Assembly (NCBI RefSeq): GCF_025359345.1
Contig: NZ_JANYGQ010000008.1
Span: 1-64,000 of the forward strand
Length of the DNA stretch: 64,000 nucleotides
Source of the DNA: Mucilaginibacter sp.
GTDB taxonomy: Bacteria; Bacteroidota; Bacteroidia; Sphingobacteriales; Sphingobacteriaceae
Direction: 5' to 3'
Positions 43,561-53,394 of this stretch are shown in pieces; the first letter of the stretch is position 1; every line of letters starts with the position of its first letter. The notes under the pieces are model-generated. The model did not search any database. It was not told where the DNA came from and saw only the letters and a program-made list of their open reading frames with translations. The translations under genes were made by a program, and so were the position numbers.

Positions 43561-45660
43561 TTAGTTAGATACCGTGATCAGCGAAATGTTACGTTTCAGA
43601 ACCTTAAATTTTATATTATTATTTAGGGCTTCGCTCTTTAACTTATCGATATAGGCATCGCTGTTGCTACCATCCATCACAAGTAAGCGGTAAGCGAAGT
43701 TACTGTTTATTGCTTCAAGTTGGGTGTGCTGGTTGCCGGTAATATAAATATAATCGGCGCTTAACTTTTGGGAAAGATATTTGTCGCTCACCGGGCTGTT
43801 TAGCAGCAAAACCCGTTTGTTAAAGAATTGCACCAGTCCGCCTTGTTTAGCCACCCACGGTATATTAATATTTTTATTTAGCGGCAGTAGTCTTATGTTA
43901 CTTATCCTGCAGCTGTCCAAATAAGGCTGCACCGAATAACGGTAAATTTTGGAGGTGTCTTTTAAATCGGTAATTATAACGGCGGCGCTACCGTTTTTAA
44001 ATACTATTGCTTTGTGTTTATTGAGGTTTAGCCAGGCTATATTTTTGCTGCGTGATGTGATTATTTGTTTGATACTTTTACTGATGCAGAACAATAAAAT
44101 ACATGCCAGTGCAAGTTTAATCAGCCATTTATTTTTATCGTAAAGAAAATAAATGAGGCTGATAATAATAACGTAAAGCAGTAGGTATTCGGCAGTGGCG
44201 AGCCATATTTTTGTAATGGAGGCGTAAGGCAGGTGTTCAATCCAGGTTAAAAACCTGTCCATTACCAATATAGAATTTTCGAGCACCCAGGCCAATCCGT
44301 TGGACACGAATGGTATTTGCGGTAACAGCAGGAGGAAAATACCGGAGTACATGATTATCTCTGTAGGGATAACGATAAACAAATTGCTGATTAAAAAATA
44401 AACGGGGAACTGGTGAAAGTAAAATGCACTTAACGGAAAGGTAATAACCTGTGCAGCGATAGACACAGAGCAGGCTGCCCATAATTTATCGGCCCATTTG
44501 TTTTTAAAGGTGAGCCACTTATATACAATTGGCTGCAACACAATTAGCCCGAATACTGCCAGGTAAGACAGTTGGAAACCCACATCCACAATATAAAGCG
44601 GGTTATAAAACAGCAATCCCATAGCCGATGCCGCCATTATATTCAGCAAATTGATGTAGCGGCTGTAAGTCTTTCCAATTACCACCACGCTGATCATCAC
44701 TGCCGCCCTGCAAACAGCCGGCGAGAACCCGGTGAGCATAGCGTAATACCAAATAAACGTTATAATTATGAGCGCCTTTAGCAGTTTACCATATTTAAAC
44801 CGGTTTAAAAAGCCAAGGGCAAACGTTAATAATATGTAAACCACCGCCACATGCGCCCCCGAAACAGACAGCACGTGTATAGTCCCGGTTTTTGAATAAG
44901 CCTGTAAAACATCATCGCTTAAATCGGCTTTGTAACCTAAAATCAGTGTAGATGCTACGGCAATTGCGCTGGTGTCGTGCATGCTGCGTTTTAGTTTCTC
45001 AACCAGCACCCGCCTTTTGTGCAGCGAATAGCTGATCAATTCATTGCCCTTTCCCTTTGCAAGCACGCTGTATTGTTTAGCGAATAAGAACTGCTGATAA
45101 TAAATGTTCTGGTTGGCCAGGTATCGCTTGTAGTTAAACTCAGCCGGGTTAAAGGGCGGGTTTACTATGGTGTATTTTGCAGGGATGAGCAATACGTCAC
45201 CATAGGTAAGTTCGGGTGCAATGTCTTTCAGGGTGATGAGCAATGTTCCGGTGGCGTCGGCGTGTTTGTTGTTATTTATAGTTTGTTCCACGTTAACCGT
45301 AAACCTGAGCCAGCCGTTTTTATAAACAGGCTCACTGTTAATTTTTGCAACCAGGTATTGGGCTGAGGCTTTTGAAAAATGCTTTTTATTATTTAGCTCG
45401 TTATTATTTACGAGGCTGAGGTAACCGGCCAAAAACAGGATAATTACGATTAAGCCGCCGCCAATCCAACGATGTTTATAAATCGATAGCCGGGTATACC
45501 CTAAATTAAAGCCGATGAAAATTGAGCCGCTGACAAACAGGAATAAAATCAGCGACTTGATATTTACGTCAGAAGGAAAGTTTATAGCAAGACTAATACC
45601 CAATATAAAGGGGAGCAACAGGATAAGGAAAGGTATTTCGCCTTTGTGGTTGGCTATCAT
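43561..45660 (-). CDS. comEC: ComEC/Rec2-family competence membrane protein
   Basis: A 699-aa multi-spanning protein for passage of DNA across the inner membrane. An N-terminal membrane part and OB-like DUF4131 domain cover about 1-230. The Competence domain (about 235-505) has VLSVSGAHVAVVYILLTFAL and TGFSPAVCRAAVMISVV. The C-terminal part (about 545-699) has the place and strands of the metallo-beta-lactamase domain but lacks the HxHxDH metal motif, as is often seen in Bacteroidetes ComEC, so it is probably not a nuclease. A palindromic repeat (45673-45762) lies directly upstream of its start. MerR follows upstream on the same strand. Confidence 0.92.
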   Translation of the reverse strand: MIANHKGEIPFLILLLPFILGISLAINFPSDVNIKSLILFLFVSGSIFIGFNLGYTRLSIYKHRWIGGGLIVIILFLAGYLSLVNNNELNNKKHFSKASAQYLVAKINSEPVYKNGWLRFTVNVEQTINNNKHADATGTLLITLKDIAPELTYGDVLLIPAKYTIVNPPFNPAEFNYKRYLANQNIYYQQFLFAKQYSVLAKGKGNELISYSLHKRRVLVEKLKRSMHDTSAIAVASTLILGYKADLSDDVLQAYSKTGTIHVLSVSGAHVAVVYILLTFALGFLNRFKYGKLLKALIIITFIWYYAMLTGFSPAVCRAAVMISVVVIGKTYSRYINLLNIMAASAMGLLFYNPLYIVDVGFQLSYLAVFGLIVLQPIVYKWLTFKNKWADKLWAACSVSIAAQVITFPLSAFYFHQFPVYFLISNLFIVIPTEIIMYSGIFLLLLPQIPFVSNGLAWVLENSILVMDRFLTWIEHLPYASITKIWLATAEYLLLYVIIISLIYFLYDKNKWLIKLALACILLFCISKSIKQIITSRSKNIAWLNLNKHKAIVFKNGSAAVIITDLKDTSKIYRYSVQPYLDSCRISNIRLLPLNKNINIPWVAKQGGLVQFFNKRVLLLNSPVSDKYLSQKLSADYIYITGNQHTQLEAINSNFAYRLLVMDGSNSDAYIDKLKSEALNNNIKFKVLKRNISLITVSN

Positions 45661-45672
45661 ATTACAACTCGC

Positions 45673-45762
45673 TTGTCATTGGGAACGAAGCAATCGCGAA
45701 CTCTGTAGATCCGCCCTGTAAAGTTCGCGGTTGCCGCGCTCGTACCTCGCTCGCAATGACAA
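45673..45762. repeat. Palindromic element, TTGTCATTG termini, 90 nt
   Basis: The ends TTGTCATTG (45673-45681) and CAATGACAA (45754-45762) are perfect inverted repeats. The inner arms GAAGCAATCGCGAACT and AGTTCGCGGTTGCCGC pair imperfectly around CTGTAGATCCGCCCTGTA. I recall elements of this type as dispersed repeats in related genomes. It contains no gene. Confidence 0.8.
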
Positions 45763-45814
45763 ATTTTTTAATTAATCGATATACAGGAAATAAAGATAGT
45801 CGTTCAATCAGTAA

Positions 45815-46150
45815 TTACAACTGATCTCTCACCTCAATCAAAAACTTTTTAAGATTTTCGAGCGAACTGATTACGCGGTGGCTGTCTTTGGAATCAGCCA
45901 TGTTGTTTTTTAAATATTCTTTTGCGCCGGTTAGGGTGTAACCTTTATCGCGTATCAGGTGGAAGATAATTTTAAGGTTTTCTATGTCCTCAGGGGTAAA
46001 ATAACGGTTGCCTTTTTTGTTCTTTTTAGGCTGCAAAATGTCGAATTCCTTCTCGTAAAATCTTATTAACGATTGGTTTACATCGAATAAAATAGCCACT
46101 TCACCCATGGTGTAGTACATCTTGCTGATTTCCCGTTCTTTATATGGCAT
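45815..46150 (-). CDS. MerR-family transcriptional regulator
   Basis: An 111-aa DNA-binding protein. The winged-helix region covers about 10-80: YYTMGEVAILFDVNQSLIRF (recognition part), YEKEFDILQPKKNKKGNRYF (wing) and TPEDIENLKIIFHLIRDKGY. A short C-terminal helix (SLENLKKFLIEVRDQL) would pair the dimer. There is no effector-binding domain and no Cys, so it is not a metal or redox sensor of the classic type. ATG 46150 is preferred for the conserved MPYKERE start. The TTG at 46156 lies within a possible TACATTTG promoter element. ATG 46120 is an alternative. Target genes are unknown. Confidence 0.9.
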   Translation of the reverse strand: MPYKEREISKMYYTMGEVAILFDVNQSLIRFYEKEFDILQPKKNKKGNRYFTPEDIENLKIIFHLIRDKGYTLTGAKEYLKNNMADSKDSHRVISSLENLKKFLIEVRDQL

Positions 46151-46286
46151 ATGCAAATGTAATTGTTTAATTGGAATTTAGGAATATCGCATTGAAATTA
46201 ACAGATACTTAAAAAAATATTTAAATACATTATTTTAATGCTGGTTTATATATAATTATTATCTTAGGTGCACCCTGATATAATGT

Positions 46287-48161
46287 ATGATTAAGTGTTT
46301 TACGGCCCTTTGCCTTTGCCTGGCTACAGTTTATTGTGTTAAAGCTCACCCGGCCGACTCGTCGGCAAGTATCTCATCAAAGCAGAGTTATCAATTTGTT
46401 TATAATGCGAAGTATAACCGCGTTGAGGTTAAAGAAGTGCTAAACGACGTTTATACGAGTAATAATTATGCCGTAAAAATTCCGGTTGTGGAGGGGTACA
46501 ACGACCAGGTTACTATTGACGAGGTTAAATGCAAAGTTGACAACCATACCCCCGACGGTTTTAAACCCGAATATTCCTACTACTCCGTTGACGATGTTTT
46601 TTATTCGGACGCCCGCATTTGCTATTTCCCAATGAGCCTGCCAAAAATCGGCAGTAAAGGCAATGTTACTTTTAGTGAGACTGTACTTGACCCGCGCTAT
46701 TTTACTTCAGTTTATTTTTCTGAACAGTTACCGGTTTCGTCACGCGAGATAACTTTTATTGTTCCGCGCTGGATGAAAGTTGAACTGAAGGAAATGAATT
46801 TCAACGGTTTCGACATCAAAAAAAACACGGTTTACAATAGTAAAGATGACGCGGACGTTTTTACCTATACCGCACAAAATATCCCGGCAAATAAAAGAGA
46901 AGAAAACAGCCCCGGGCCAAGCTACCTGTATCCGCATATAATGGTGCTTTGCAAATCGGCCAATACTGGCGGGCATAATTTTACGTACTTCGCTACGCTC
47001 GATGATCAATACAACTGGTATAAAACCCTTGTTAAAGAAATTAAAAATAACGATGCCATAATAGCCGCAAAGGCAAAAGACCTGACCGCCGGCCATACAA
47101 ACGATATGGATAAAATTAAAGCCATATTTTATTTTGTGCAGGATAATATACGTTACATCGCTTTTGAAAATGGGATTGCCGGCTTTAAGCCCGAAAGCGC
47201 CGACGAAGTATTGCGAAAAAAATATGGCGATTGCAAGGGGATGGCTAATCTTACCACGTCGTTACTAAAGGCTCAGGGTTATGACGCACATCTTTGTTGG
47301 CTGGGCACCGATCACATCGCTTATGATTACAGCACGCCGTCAATGGCGGTTGATAACCACATGATATGCGCATTAAACTACAAGAGCAAAACTATTTTTT
47401 TAGATGCCACCGAAACCTACATCGGTATAAATGAATATGCCGAACGCATACAAGGAAGACAGGTGCTGATTGAAAACGGCGATAAATACGTTTTAGCGCA
47501 CATACCCATGGCTTCGGCTACGCAGAATTATGATTACGAAACAAGTAAGCTGGCTGTTACCGGTACCGCACTTACCGGCAGTATTACCCATGTGTGGAAA
47601 GGCGAGGAAAAGGAAGTTGTATTAGCCGGGTTGAATGGAATTAAAAAAGAAAAAAGCGAAGAGGCGTTTATTCGTTTTCTTTCGCACGACAACAGCGATA
47701 ACGAAATTAAAGAACTTAATATTTCGAGCATTTACAATACCGACGCCGACCTTAACGCCAATTATAAAGTGAACTTTAAAAACGCAGTATCGGTATTCAG
47801 CAAAGCTTATTACGTTGATTTGGATACTAAAAAGGAATTTATTGACGCAGCGATAAAAACCGATGAACGCAAGCACGACTATTGGTTTGACTATAAAACC
47901 AACATCACCAAAGAAACAGAGCTCGCTGTACCCGCCAACTACAAAGTGGCGGCACTGCCGGCCCCGTTAAATATTACAAACGCCGATTATGAATTTCATA
48001 TAAACTACGAAAGCAAGCCCGGTAAAATACTATACAAGAAAACAATCCTGATAAAAAACACGCATATGCCGGTGGCAAAGTTTAGCCAGTGGAATAAAGA
48101 TATTGAGCAACTTGCCAAAACCTATAACGAAAATATCACCCTAAAACCTGCTTCGGAATGA
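46287..48161 (+). CDS. DUF3857 transglutaminase-like protein
   Basis: A 624-aa exported protein with a signal peptide (CFTALCLCLATVYCVKA). The N-terminal beta-rich DUF3857 domain covers about 25-230, and a transglutaminase-like cysteine protease fold covers about 260-400. The latter has the complete catalytic triad: C316 in KYGDCKGMANL, H358 in AVDNHMICAL and D373 in FLDATETY. A C-terminal beta domain ends the protein. It probably acts in the periplasm on peptide or protein substrates that are not known. It overlaps the next, related gene by 4 nt, so the two are coupled. Confidence 0.88.
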   Translation: MIKCFTALCLCLATVYCVKAHPADSSASISSKQSYQFVYNAKYNRVEVKEVLNDVYTSNNYAVKIPVVEGYNDQVTIDEVKCKVDNHTPDGFKPEYSYYSVDDVFYSDARICYFPMSLPKIGSKGNVTFSETVLDPRYFTSVYFSEQLPVSSREITFIVPRWMKVELKEMNFNGFDIKKNTVYNSKDDADVFTYTAQNIPANKREENSPGPSYLYPHIMVLCKSANTGGHNFTYFATLDDQYNWYKTLVKEIKNNDAIIAAKAKDLTAGHTNDMDKIKAIFYFVQDNIRYIAFENGIAGFKPESADEVLRKKYGDCKGMANLTTSLLKAQGYDAHLCWLGTDHIAYDYSTPSMAVDNHMICALNYKSKTIFLDATETYIGINEYAERIQGRQVLIENGDKYVLAHIPMASATQNYDYETSKLAVTGTALTGSITHVWKGEEKEVVLAGLNGIKKEKSEEAFIRFLSHDNSDNEIKELNISSIYNTDADLNANYKVNFKNAVSVFSKAYYVDLDTKKEFIDAAIKTDERKHDYWFDYKTNITKETELAVPANYKVAALPAPLNITNADYEFHINYESKPGKILYKKTILIKNTHMPVAKFSQWNKDIEQLAKTYNENITLKPASE

Positions 48162-50389
48162 GAAAACCTTTACTTACAATTATTGCTTTACTAACTGTTG
48201 TTTCCCTGTTTGCTCAGGACAAAACTCCTTATATCGAAAAAGCCGCCCAGCTGCAAAAGGAAATATGGGGTAACAGCGCAACCGAATTTAAAGCAACCAC
48301 AGTGCCTGCTGATATGAGCAAAGAGGGTGCGGTAGTGCTGGCCCGTTCGTTTAGCCTGCAGCGCACCACGGGTAACAAATTAAAGTTGCTTGGCCTGGCA
48401 TCCACCGTTAAAAATGTTAAGCTCACCACGTTTCATGAGCGGGTTAAGATCAACGATAAATCGGCGCTTGAGGCCTATTCAACACTCGAGTATCAGAAAA
48501 AACTGGATAAGACTGTTTCATTGCTGATTACTAAATTCAAGGAAGTGAATGATACCTATGTGGGCGCCAAAATTATAAAGCCCGATGGTAAGGAAGTGGT
48601 AGTAAATAGCAGTGAAGAAGTGTTATTGAAAAACGAAACCAAAAACCAGAAAGGCAAGCTGGCGATATCAGACCTGCAGATTGGCGATATCCTGGATTAT
48701 TATGTGAGCACGATGGCTATTTCTGAAAAAGGCCTTGAAAATGGCTTTACTGACAATGATAACCTCATACTGCTTGCAGATGAATACCCGGTGCTTTATT
48801 ACAGCCTCGATTTTCAATTTAATAAAAAGTTAATAGTAAAATATATTTATGCCAACGGCGCACCGCATTTCACCGAAAGCACTAATAGTGCCGGGGATAT
48901 GTTGCTAAGCCTTAAAATACACAACATGGCCAAATACCACGGCCAGGTATGGACTTCGCCCTACAGGCAGTACCCATACATTGAGATAGGGAGTGGATTT
49001 TATACTGTTGGAGCCGGCCAATCTGTGTTCGACAGGGAGACTAACACTAAACAATCGCGCTTCGAGTCGAATAAAACAGCATTTGAAAATTATTATTTTT
49101 CTGAAAGCCCTGGCTTTGACTTCGCCGAAAGGAAAACCAAAGACTTTTTTAAAAGCAGCAAGGCACTCAAAGCTGCTCCGCTCGATAGTGTGTTGAAGGT
49201 TCTGTATAACCAATGGAAATTTAACGTTTTTTGCAACTACGACGGCAAAGAACTGGAGGATGTTGGAAATATGAACTACCGTTCGGTAAAATCAATGAAT
49301 GCGGCATCAGATATGTGCATGGTGTTGACTGATATGAAGATTGACCATTATGTATTGCTGGTAGCATCACGCAACGGCAACTCGCTGGATAATGCTTATA
49401 ATATAGAGGATATGAGTGCCATGATACAGATTAACAACGGCGCCCAGCCAATGTATATGTGTTTTGATGATGTGTTTACACTTTTTAACGAAATACCGGC
49501 CCGTTTCCAGGGAGAAAAAGCGTTGGCACTAAAACCAAAACGCCGTAACTCACAAAGTTTTAACTTCACAGATGTCGGCGAGATTACCCTGCCTGTTACT
49601 GCCGCCAATAAAAACCAGGTAGAAGAACAGTTGCAGGTGTCACTAGTGCCCGGAAATGTGCAAAAGCTAAAAGTAATGCGTACCGTAAAGCAGGGAGGTG
49701 AAATGCGGCGCGACGACCAGCACAGCCTGGTGCCGGTTATGGATGTTGACGCTGGCTATAAAAACCTCGCAAATGGTGATGAGTTGGAAAAACGACTTTC
49801 AAAATCGCACGAAACGAAAAAAATGGCCGCCGATTTTAATTTCGCATTCAACAAAGAAAAGGCTGAAATGAAGAAAAACTTTACAGCTGAAATTAAATCG
49901 CAGTTTGACCAGGAGCCCGAGCAGGTTGAAAACTTTAAGATTGAAAACGCAGCTTTGGATAATTCATCGCCTGTACTTCAATACAGTTCATCGTTTGTGT
50001 TAACTGGTTTGGTGAAAAAAGCGGGCAATAATTATATTATCGACGCGGGCAAATTGGTGGGTAGCTTTTATAAACTCGAAGAAAAGGATCGCAAGCGCGC
50101 TGTTGATGTCTACATGCCCTGTGCACGAAGCTTTAACTACACTATTAACATAGCCATACCACCTGGCTTTATCCCTAAGGGCATGGAGGAAATGACGCGT
50201 AGGAAAGAAAATAAGACAGGTTCGTTTACGTCGACCGCAGTGGTAAATGGCAACACCTTAACCATAACGGTAAAGCGGGTTTACGCCAACAACTTTGAAA
50301 AAGTGGCAAACTGGCCGATGTTGACCGAGCTAGTAGATATGGCTTCAGATTTTAACACACAGAAAATATTGTTTGAGAAGAAAGGGTAG
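48158..50389 (+). CDS. DUF3857-type protein with degenerate transglutaminase fold
   Basis: A 743-aa exported protein (signal peptide LLTIIALLTVVSLFA). It has the same domain order as the preceding gene: a beta-rich DUF3857-like N-terminus (residues 40-300) and then a region at about 340-450 that aligns with the transglutaminase fold. There the motif GDCK of its partner is replaced (MNAASDMC, C387 being out of place), and DNHM becomes EDMS, so Cys and His of the triad are lost. Only the Asp region (MYMCFDDVF) is kept. It is probably a non-catalytic partner, made together with the active one. Repeat sequence begins right after its stop. Confidence 0.75.
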   Translation: MRKPLLTIIALLTVVSLFAQDKTPYIEKAAQLQKEIWGNSATEFKATTVPADMSKEGAVVLARSFSLQRTTGNKLKLLGLASTVKNVKLTTFHERVKINDKSALEAYSTLEYQKKLDKTVSLLITKFKEVNDTYVGAKIIKPDGKEVVVNSSEEVLLKNETKNQKGKLAISDLQIGDILDYYVSTMAISEKGLENGFTDNDNLILLADEYPVLYYSLDFQFNKKLIVKYIYANGAPHFTESTNSAGDMLLSLKIHNMAKYHGQVWTSPYRQYPYIEIGSGFYTVGAGQSVFDRETNTKQSRFESNKTAFENYYFSESPGFDFAERKTKDFFKSSKALKAAPLDSVLKVLYNQWKFNVFCNYDGKELEDVGNMNYRSVKSMNAASDMCMVLTDMKIDHYVLLVASRNGNSLDNAYNIEDMSAMIQINNGAQPMYMCFDDVFTLFNEIPARFQGEKALALKPKRRNSQSFNFTDVGEITLPVTAANKNQVEEQLQVSLVPGNVQKLKVMRTVKQGGEMRRDDQHSLVPVMDVDAGYKNLANGDELEKRLSKSHETKKMAADFNFAFNKEKAEMKKNFTAEIKSQFDQEPEQVENFKIENAALDNSSPVLQYSSSFVLTGLVKKAGNNYIIDAGKLVGSFYKLEEKDRKRAVDVYMPCARSFNYTINIAIPPGFIPKGMEEMTRRKENKTGSFTSTAVVNGNTLTITVKRVYANNFEKVANWPMLTELVDMASDFNTQKILFEKKG

Positions 50390-50637
50390 GGAGGAAGTCC
50401 GGAAAGTCCGGAAAGTCAGTAAAGTTCGAAAGATGAATCTCTTGATAATCACTATGTTTCACAGCGTTCCGGGTGTTCCACCTGTAAAAATGGAACGCTG
50501 TGCCGGTGCAGCGCAAGGCGACACGCGGTTGAAGAGGAGTTTAGGACCCGGGAAATTGTTGCGTGCCCGCGTATCACCGGTTAGTTAAGATATTCAACTT
50601 TCGGTCTTTCGGACTTCCCGACTTTCGGACTAATACT
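50390..50637. repeat. Intergenic block with AAGTCCGG-type repeats and a 56-nt repeat copy
   Basis: After the stop come GGAAGTCCGGAAAGTCCGG, AAAGTCAGTAAAGTTCG (50393-50430) and, at the other end, the opposite-strand units TTTCGGTCTTTCGGACTTCC (about 50598-50617) and GACTTTCGGAC (about 50620-50630). The two tracts face each other as an imperfect inverted repeat around a GC-rich core. Confidence 0.7.
50443..50498. repeat. 56-nt dispersed repeat, copy 1
   Basis: Matches 63581-63636 at 51 of 56 positions without gaps. It starts TGATAATCA and contains CACAGCGTTCC (50460-50470) and its complement GGAACGCTGTG (50492-50502), which form a perfect 11-bp hairpin. Confidence 0.85.
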
Positions 50638-50645
50638 TACCTTTG
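50638..50645 (+). promoter_or_regulatory. -7 element TACCTTTG of alaS
   Basis: A perfect TAnnTTTG match, only 4 nt before the alaS ATG at 50650. The transcript is predicted to be leaderless. Confidence 0.55.
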
Positions 50646-50649
50646 CCTC

Positions 50650-53340
50650 ATGACAGCTACTCAAATTCGTCAGGCTTTTCTTGATTTTTTTGCATCGAAG
50701 GGACATACTATTGTGCCCTCGGCGCCTATTGTAATTAAAAACGACCCTACGCTGATGTTTACCAACGCGGGGATGAACCAGTTTAAAGCGATTTTTTTGG
50801 GCGAGGAAACGCCAAAATTTAAACGAGCGGTTGATACGCAGCGTTGTTTGCGCGTTTCAGGCAAGCATAACGACCTGGAAGAGGTGGGTATAGATACCTA
50901 TCACCACACCATGTTCGAGATGCTGGGTAACTGGAGCTTTGGCGATTACTTTAAAAAGGAAGCCATCGAATGGAGCTGGGAACTGCTGACAAATGTTTAC
51001 GGCATTGAAAAAGAGCGCCTGTATGTTACCGTTTTTGGTGGCGACGAAAAAGAAGGCTTAGCGATAGACCAGGAAGCATTTGATTTCTGGAAGCAATACG
51101 TTCCTGAAGACCGCATCCTGATGGGCAGCAAGAAGGATAACTTTTGGGAAATGGGCGAAACCGGTCCCTGCGGTCCTTGTTCCGAAATTCACTACGATAA
51201 CCGCACGGATGCCGAACGCCAGAAAGTAAGCGGTGCAAGTTTAGTAAATGCCGACGACCCGCAGGTTATCGAGATATGGAATAATGTGTTTATGCAGTTT
51301 AACCGTCTAAAGGATGGTTCGCTGCAGCCATTGCCGGCTAAGCACGTGGATACAGGGATGGGCTTTGAGCGTTTGGTGCGGGTGATGCAGGGGAAAACAT
51401 CAAATTATGATACAGATGTGTTTACACCGCTGATTGATTTTATCGCACAAAAAAGCGGAATAATTTACAACAGCGCTGCCAAGCCCAGCGATGTCGATTG
51501 GAACCAGGCTGTTGCCATGCGTGTACTGGCTGACCATATCCGCGCAATCAGCTTTGCTATTGCCGACGGACAACTGCCATCAAACAATAAAGCAGGATAT
51601 GTTATCCGCAGGATATTACGTCGCGCAGTTAGGTATAGTTATCAATATTTAGGATTCAAAGAACCGTTTTTAAACCAGTTGGTGCCTTTGTTGGCTGAGC
51701 AGTTTAAGGGTGTATTTGATAATTTATATGACCAGAAAGATTTTGTGCAGAAAGTTGTTTTGGAAGAGGAGAATTCTTTTTTAAGGACGCTTTCTGCGGG
51801 AATAAGGAGATTTGAAGAGATGACTTCGGTGTCTTTTGTAGGAAATGTGTTTTTGATTGACCCCAATGCTGACCCGCGAGAAACTATGGGTAAAATACTT
51901 TCCGGAAAGTTTGCTTTCGAAATGTATGATACGTATGGCTTTCCCCTTGATTTAACAGAATTGATGGCGAGAGAACAGGGGTGGACAATTGATGAAAACG
52001 GATTTAATGAATCTCTTCAACAACAAAAAGATCGCTCCCGCGCTGCCACTGCCATTGATACCGGTGATTGGGTTGTCCTAAAAGACGACGATACCGTTGA
52101 ATTCACCGGCTATGATGAAACCGAAACCATTGCCCATATTGTAAAATACCGCAAGGTGAAAGCAAAAGGCACCGAGCAATACCAGATTGTATTAGATAAA
52201 ACCCCTTTCTACGCCGAAAGCGGCGGACAGGTGGGCGATAAAGGCGAACTGGTTTTTCCGGATGGTGAGGTAATTGAAGTTACCGATACTAAAAAAGAAA
52301 ACGGCCTGATTGTTCATTTTACCGACAAACTGCCGGTGGATATTGACGATGCGCTGACTGCCATTGTTGATCCTGCTTTGCGGAACCGTACCAACAGCAA
52401 CCACAGTGCAACGCACCTGCTGCACGCTGCTATGAAACAGGTTTTGGGCAGCCATGTAAACCAAAAAGGTTCACTGGTAAACCCGGACTACCTGCGTTTC
52501 GATTTTTCGCACTTTGCAAAAATAACCGACGAGGAACTGGCGCAGATTGAAGCTATTGTAAACCAAAAAGTACGCGAAAACATTGCCTTAAAAGAGGAGC
52601 GGAGCGTTGTATATGCAGAAGCAATTACCAGCGGTGTTACCGCGCTGTTTGGTGAGAAATATGGCGAGTATGTGCGCGTGATAACTTTTGATGATGAGTT
52701 CAGCAAGGAGCTTTGCGGTGGTACACACGTTAAAGCCACCGGGCAAATAGGTTTCTTTAAAATAATAAGCGAAAGCGCTGTAGCTGCGGGTGTAAGGCGC
52801 ATCGAGGCGATAACAGGTATTGCTGCTGAAGATTTTATCATCCAGCAAAATAAACTGGTGCATCAGCTAAAAGAGATGCTTAAGAATCCTAAGGATATTT
52901 CAAAAAGCGTGGAAAGCCTGCTGGAAGAAAATGCAAAGCTTAAAAAGGAAATTGAAAAATCGGTGCTCGAAAAATCAGCAGGATTAAAAAACGAACTGGC
53001 AGAAAAGGCTGAAGTGATAAACGGCGTCAATTTTATTGCCCAAAAGGTGCAGTTGCCTAATGCCGACGCGATAAAGGGCCTGGCTTATCAATTAAAAGAT
53101 ATTGTAGATAACCTGTTCCTAGTGTTAGCTGCCGACATCGATGGCAAACCGTCGCTTACTGTAATGATTGCTGAGAACCTGGTTAAAGAAAAAAATCTTA
53201 ACGCCGGTAACATTGTACGTGAATTAGCCAAAGAAATTAAAGGTGGGGGCGGCGGTCAGCCATTTTTTGCCACCGCAGGTGGGAGTGATGTTAGCGGGCT
53301 GGATAGGGCGCTGGAAAAGGCTAGGGCTTTTATAGCATAA
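50650..53340 (+). CDS. alaS: Alanyl-tRNA synthetase
   Basis: Charges tRNA-Ala, in the cytosol. It has 896 aa. The class-II catalytic domain has MFTNAGMNQFKAIFLGEE, YHHTMFEMLGNWSFGDYF, ETGPCGPCSEIHYD and DTGMGFERLVRVMQGK. The editing domain holds the zinc ligands H585 and H589 (HSATH) and C689 and H693 (CGGTH). A coiled coil (about 760-790) and the C-Ala domain with GGGGGQPFFATAGG end it. I chose ATG 50650 (MTATQIRQAFLDFF), since the frame from 50563 reads through repeat sequence and the promoter. It is the only alaS seen. Confidence 0.98.
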   Translation: MTATQIRQAFLDFFASKGHTIVPSAPIVIKNDPTLMFTNAGMNQFKAIFLGEETPKFKRAVDTQRCLRVSGKHNDLEEVGIDTYHHTMFEMLGNWSFGDYFKKEAIEWSWELLTNVYGIEKERLYVTVFGGDEKEGLAIDQEAFDFWKQYVPEDRILMGSKKDNFWEMGETGPCGPCSEIHYDNRTDAERQKVSGASLVNADDPQVIEIWNNVFMQFNRLKDGSLQPLPAKHVDTGMGFERLVRVMQGKTSNYDTDVFTPLIDFIAQKSGIIYNSAAKPSDVDWNQAVAMRVLADHIRAISFAIADGQLPSNNKAGYVIRRILRRAVRYSYQYLGFKEPFLNQLVPLLAEQFKGVFDNLYDQKDFVQKVVLEEENSFLRTLSAGIRRFEEMTSVSFVGNVFLIDPNADPRETMGKILSGKFAFEMYDTYGFPLDLTELMAREQGWTIDENGFNESLQQQKDRSRAATAIDTGDWVVLKDDDTVEFTGYDETETIAHIVKYRKVKAKGTEQYQIVLDKTPFYAESGGQVGDKGELVFPDGEVIEVTDTKKENGLIVHFTDKLPVDIDDALTAIVDPALRNRTNSNHSATHLLHAAMKQVLGSHVNQKGSLVNPDYLRFDFSHFAKITDEELAQIEAIVNQKVRENIALKEERSVVYAEAITSGVTALFGEKYGEYVRVITFDDEFSKELCGGTHVKATGQIGFFKIISESAVAAGVRRIEAITGIAAEDFIIQQNKLVHQLKEMLKNPKDISKSVESLLEENAKLKKEIEKSVLEKSAGLKNELAEKAEVINGVNFIAQKVQLPNADAIKGLAYQLKDIVDNLFLVLAADIDGKPSLTVMIAENLVKEKNLNAGNIVRELAKEIKGGGGGQPFFATAGGSDVSGLDRALEKARAFIA

Positions 53341-53345
53341 AAAGA

Positions 53346-53376
53346 GATTTGACAACTCTTAAAGAGTTGTCAAATC
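53346..53376. terminator. Terminator of alaS
   Basis: GATTTGACAACTCTT (53346-53360) and AAGAGTTGTCAAATC (53362-53376) are perfect complements. It lies 5 nt past the alaS stop, is followed by TTATAACG, and can serve the convergent gene as well. Confidence 0.8.
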
Positions 53377-53394
53377 TTATAACGTCAGTATTGA

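Noticed and set aside
50393..50632. AAGTCCGG tracts as a CRISPR array
   Set aside because: Units are short, imperfect and without spacers of even length, and no cas gene is near. They fit the post-stop repeat type.
50563..50649. N-terminal extension of alaS
   Set aside because: It reads through repeat units and the TACCTTTG promoter element. AlaS begins normally at MTATQIRQAF.
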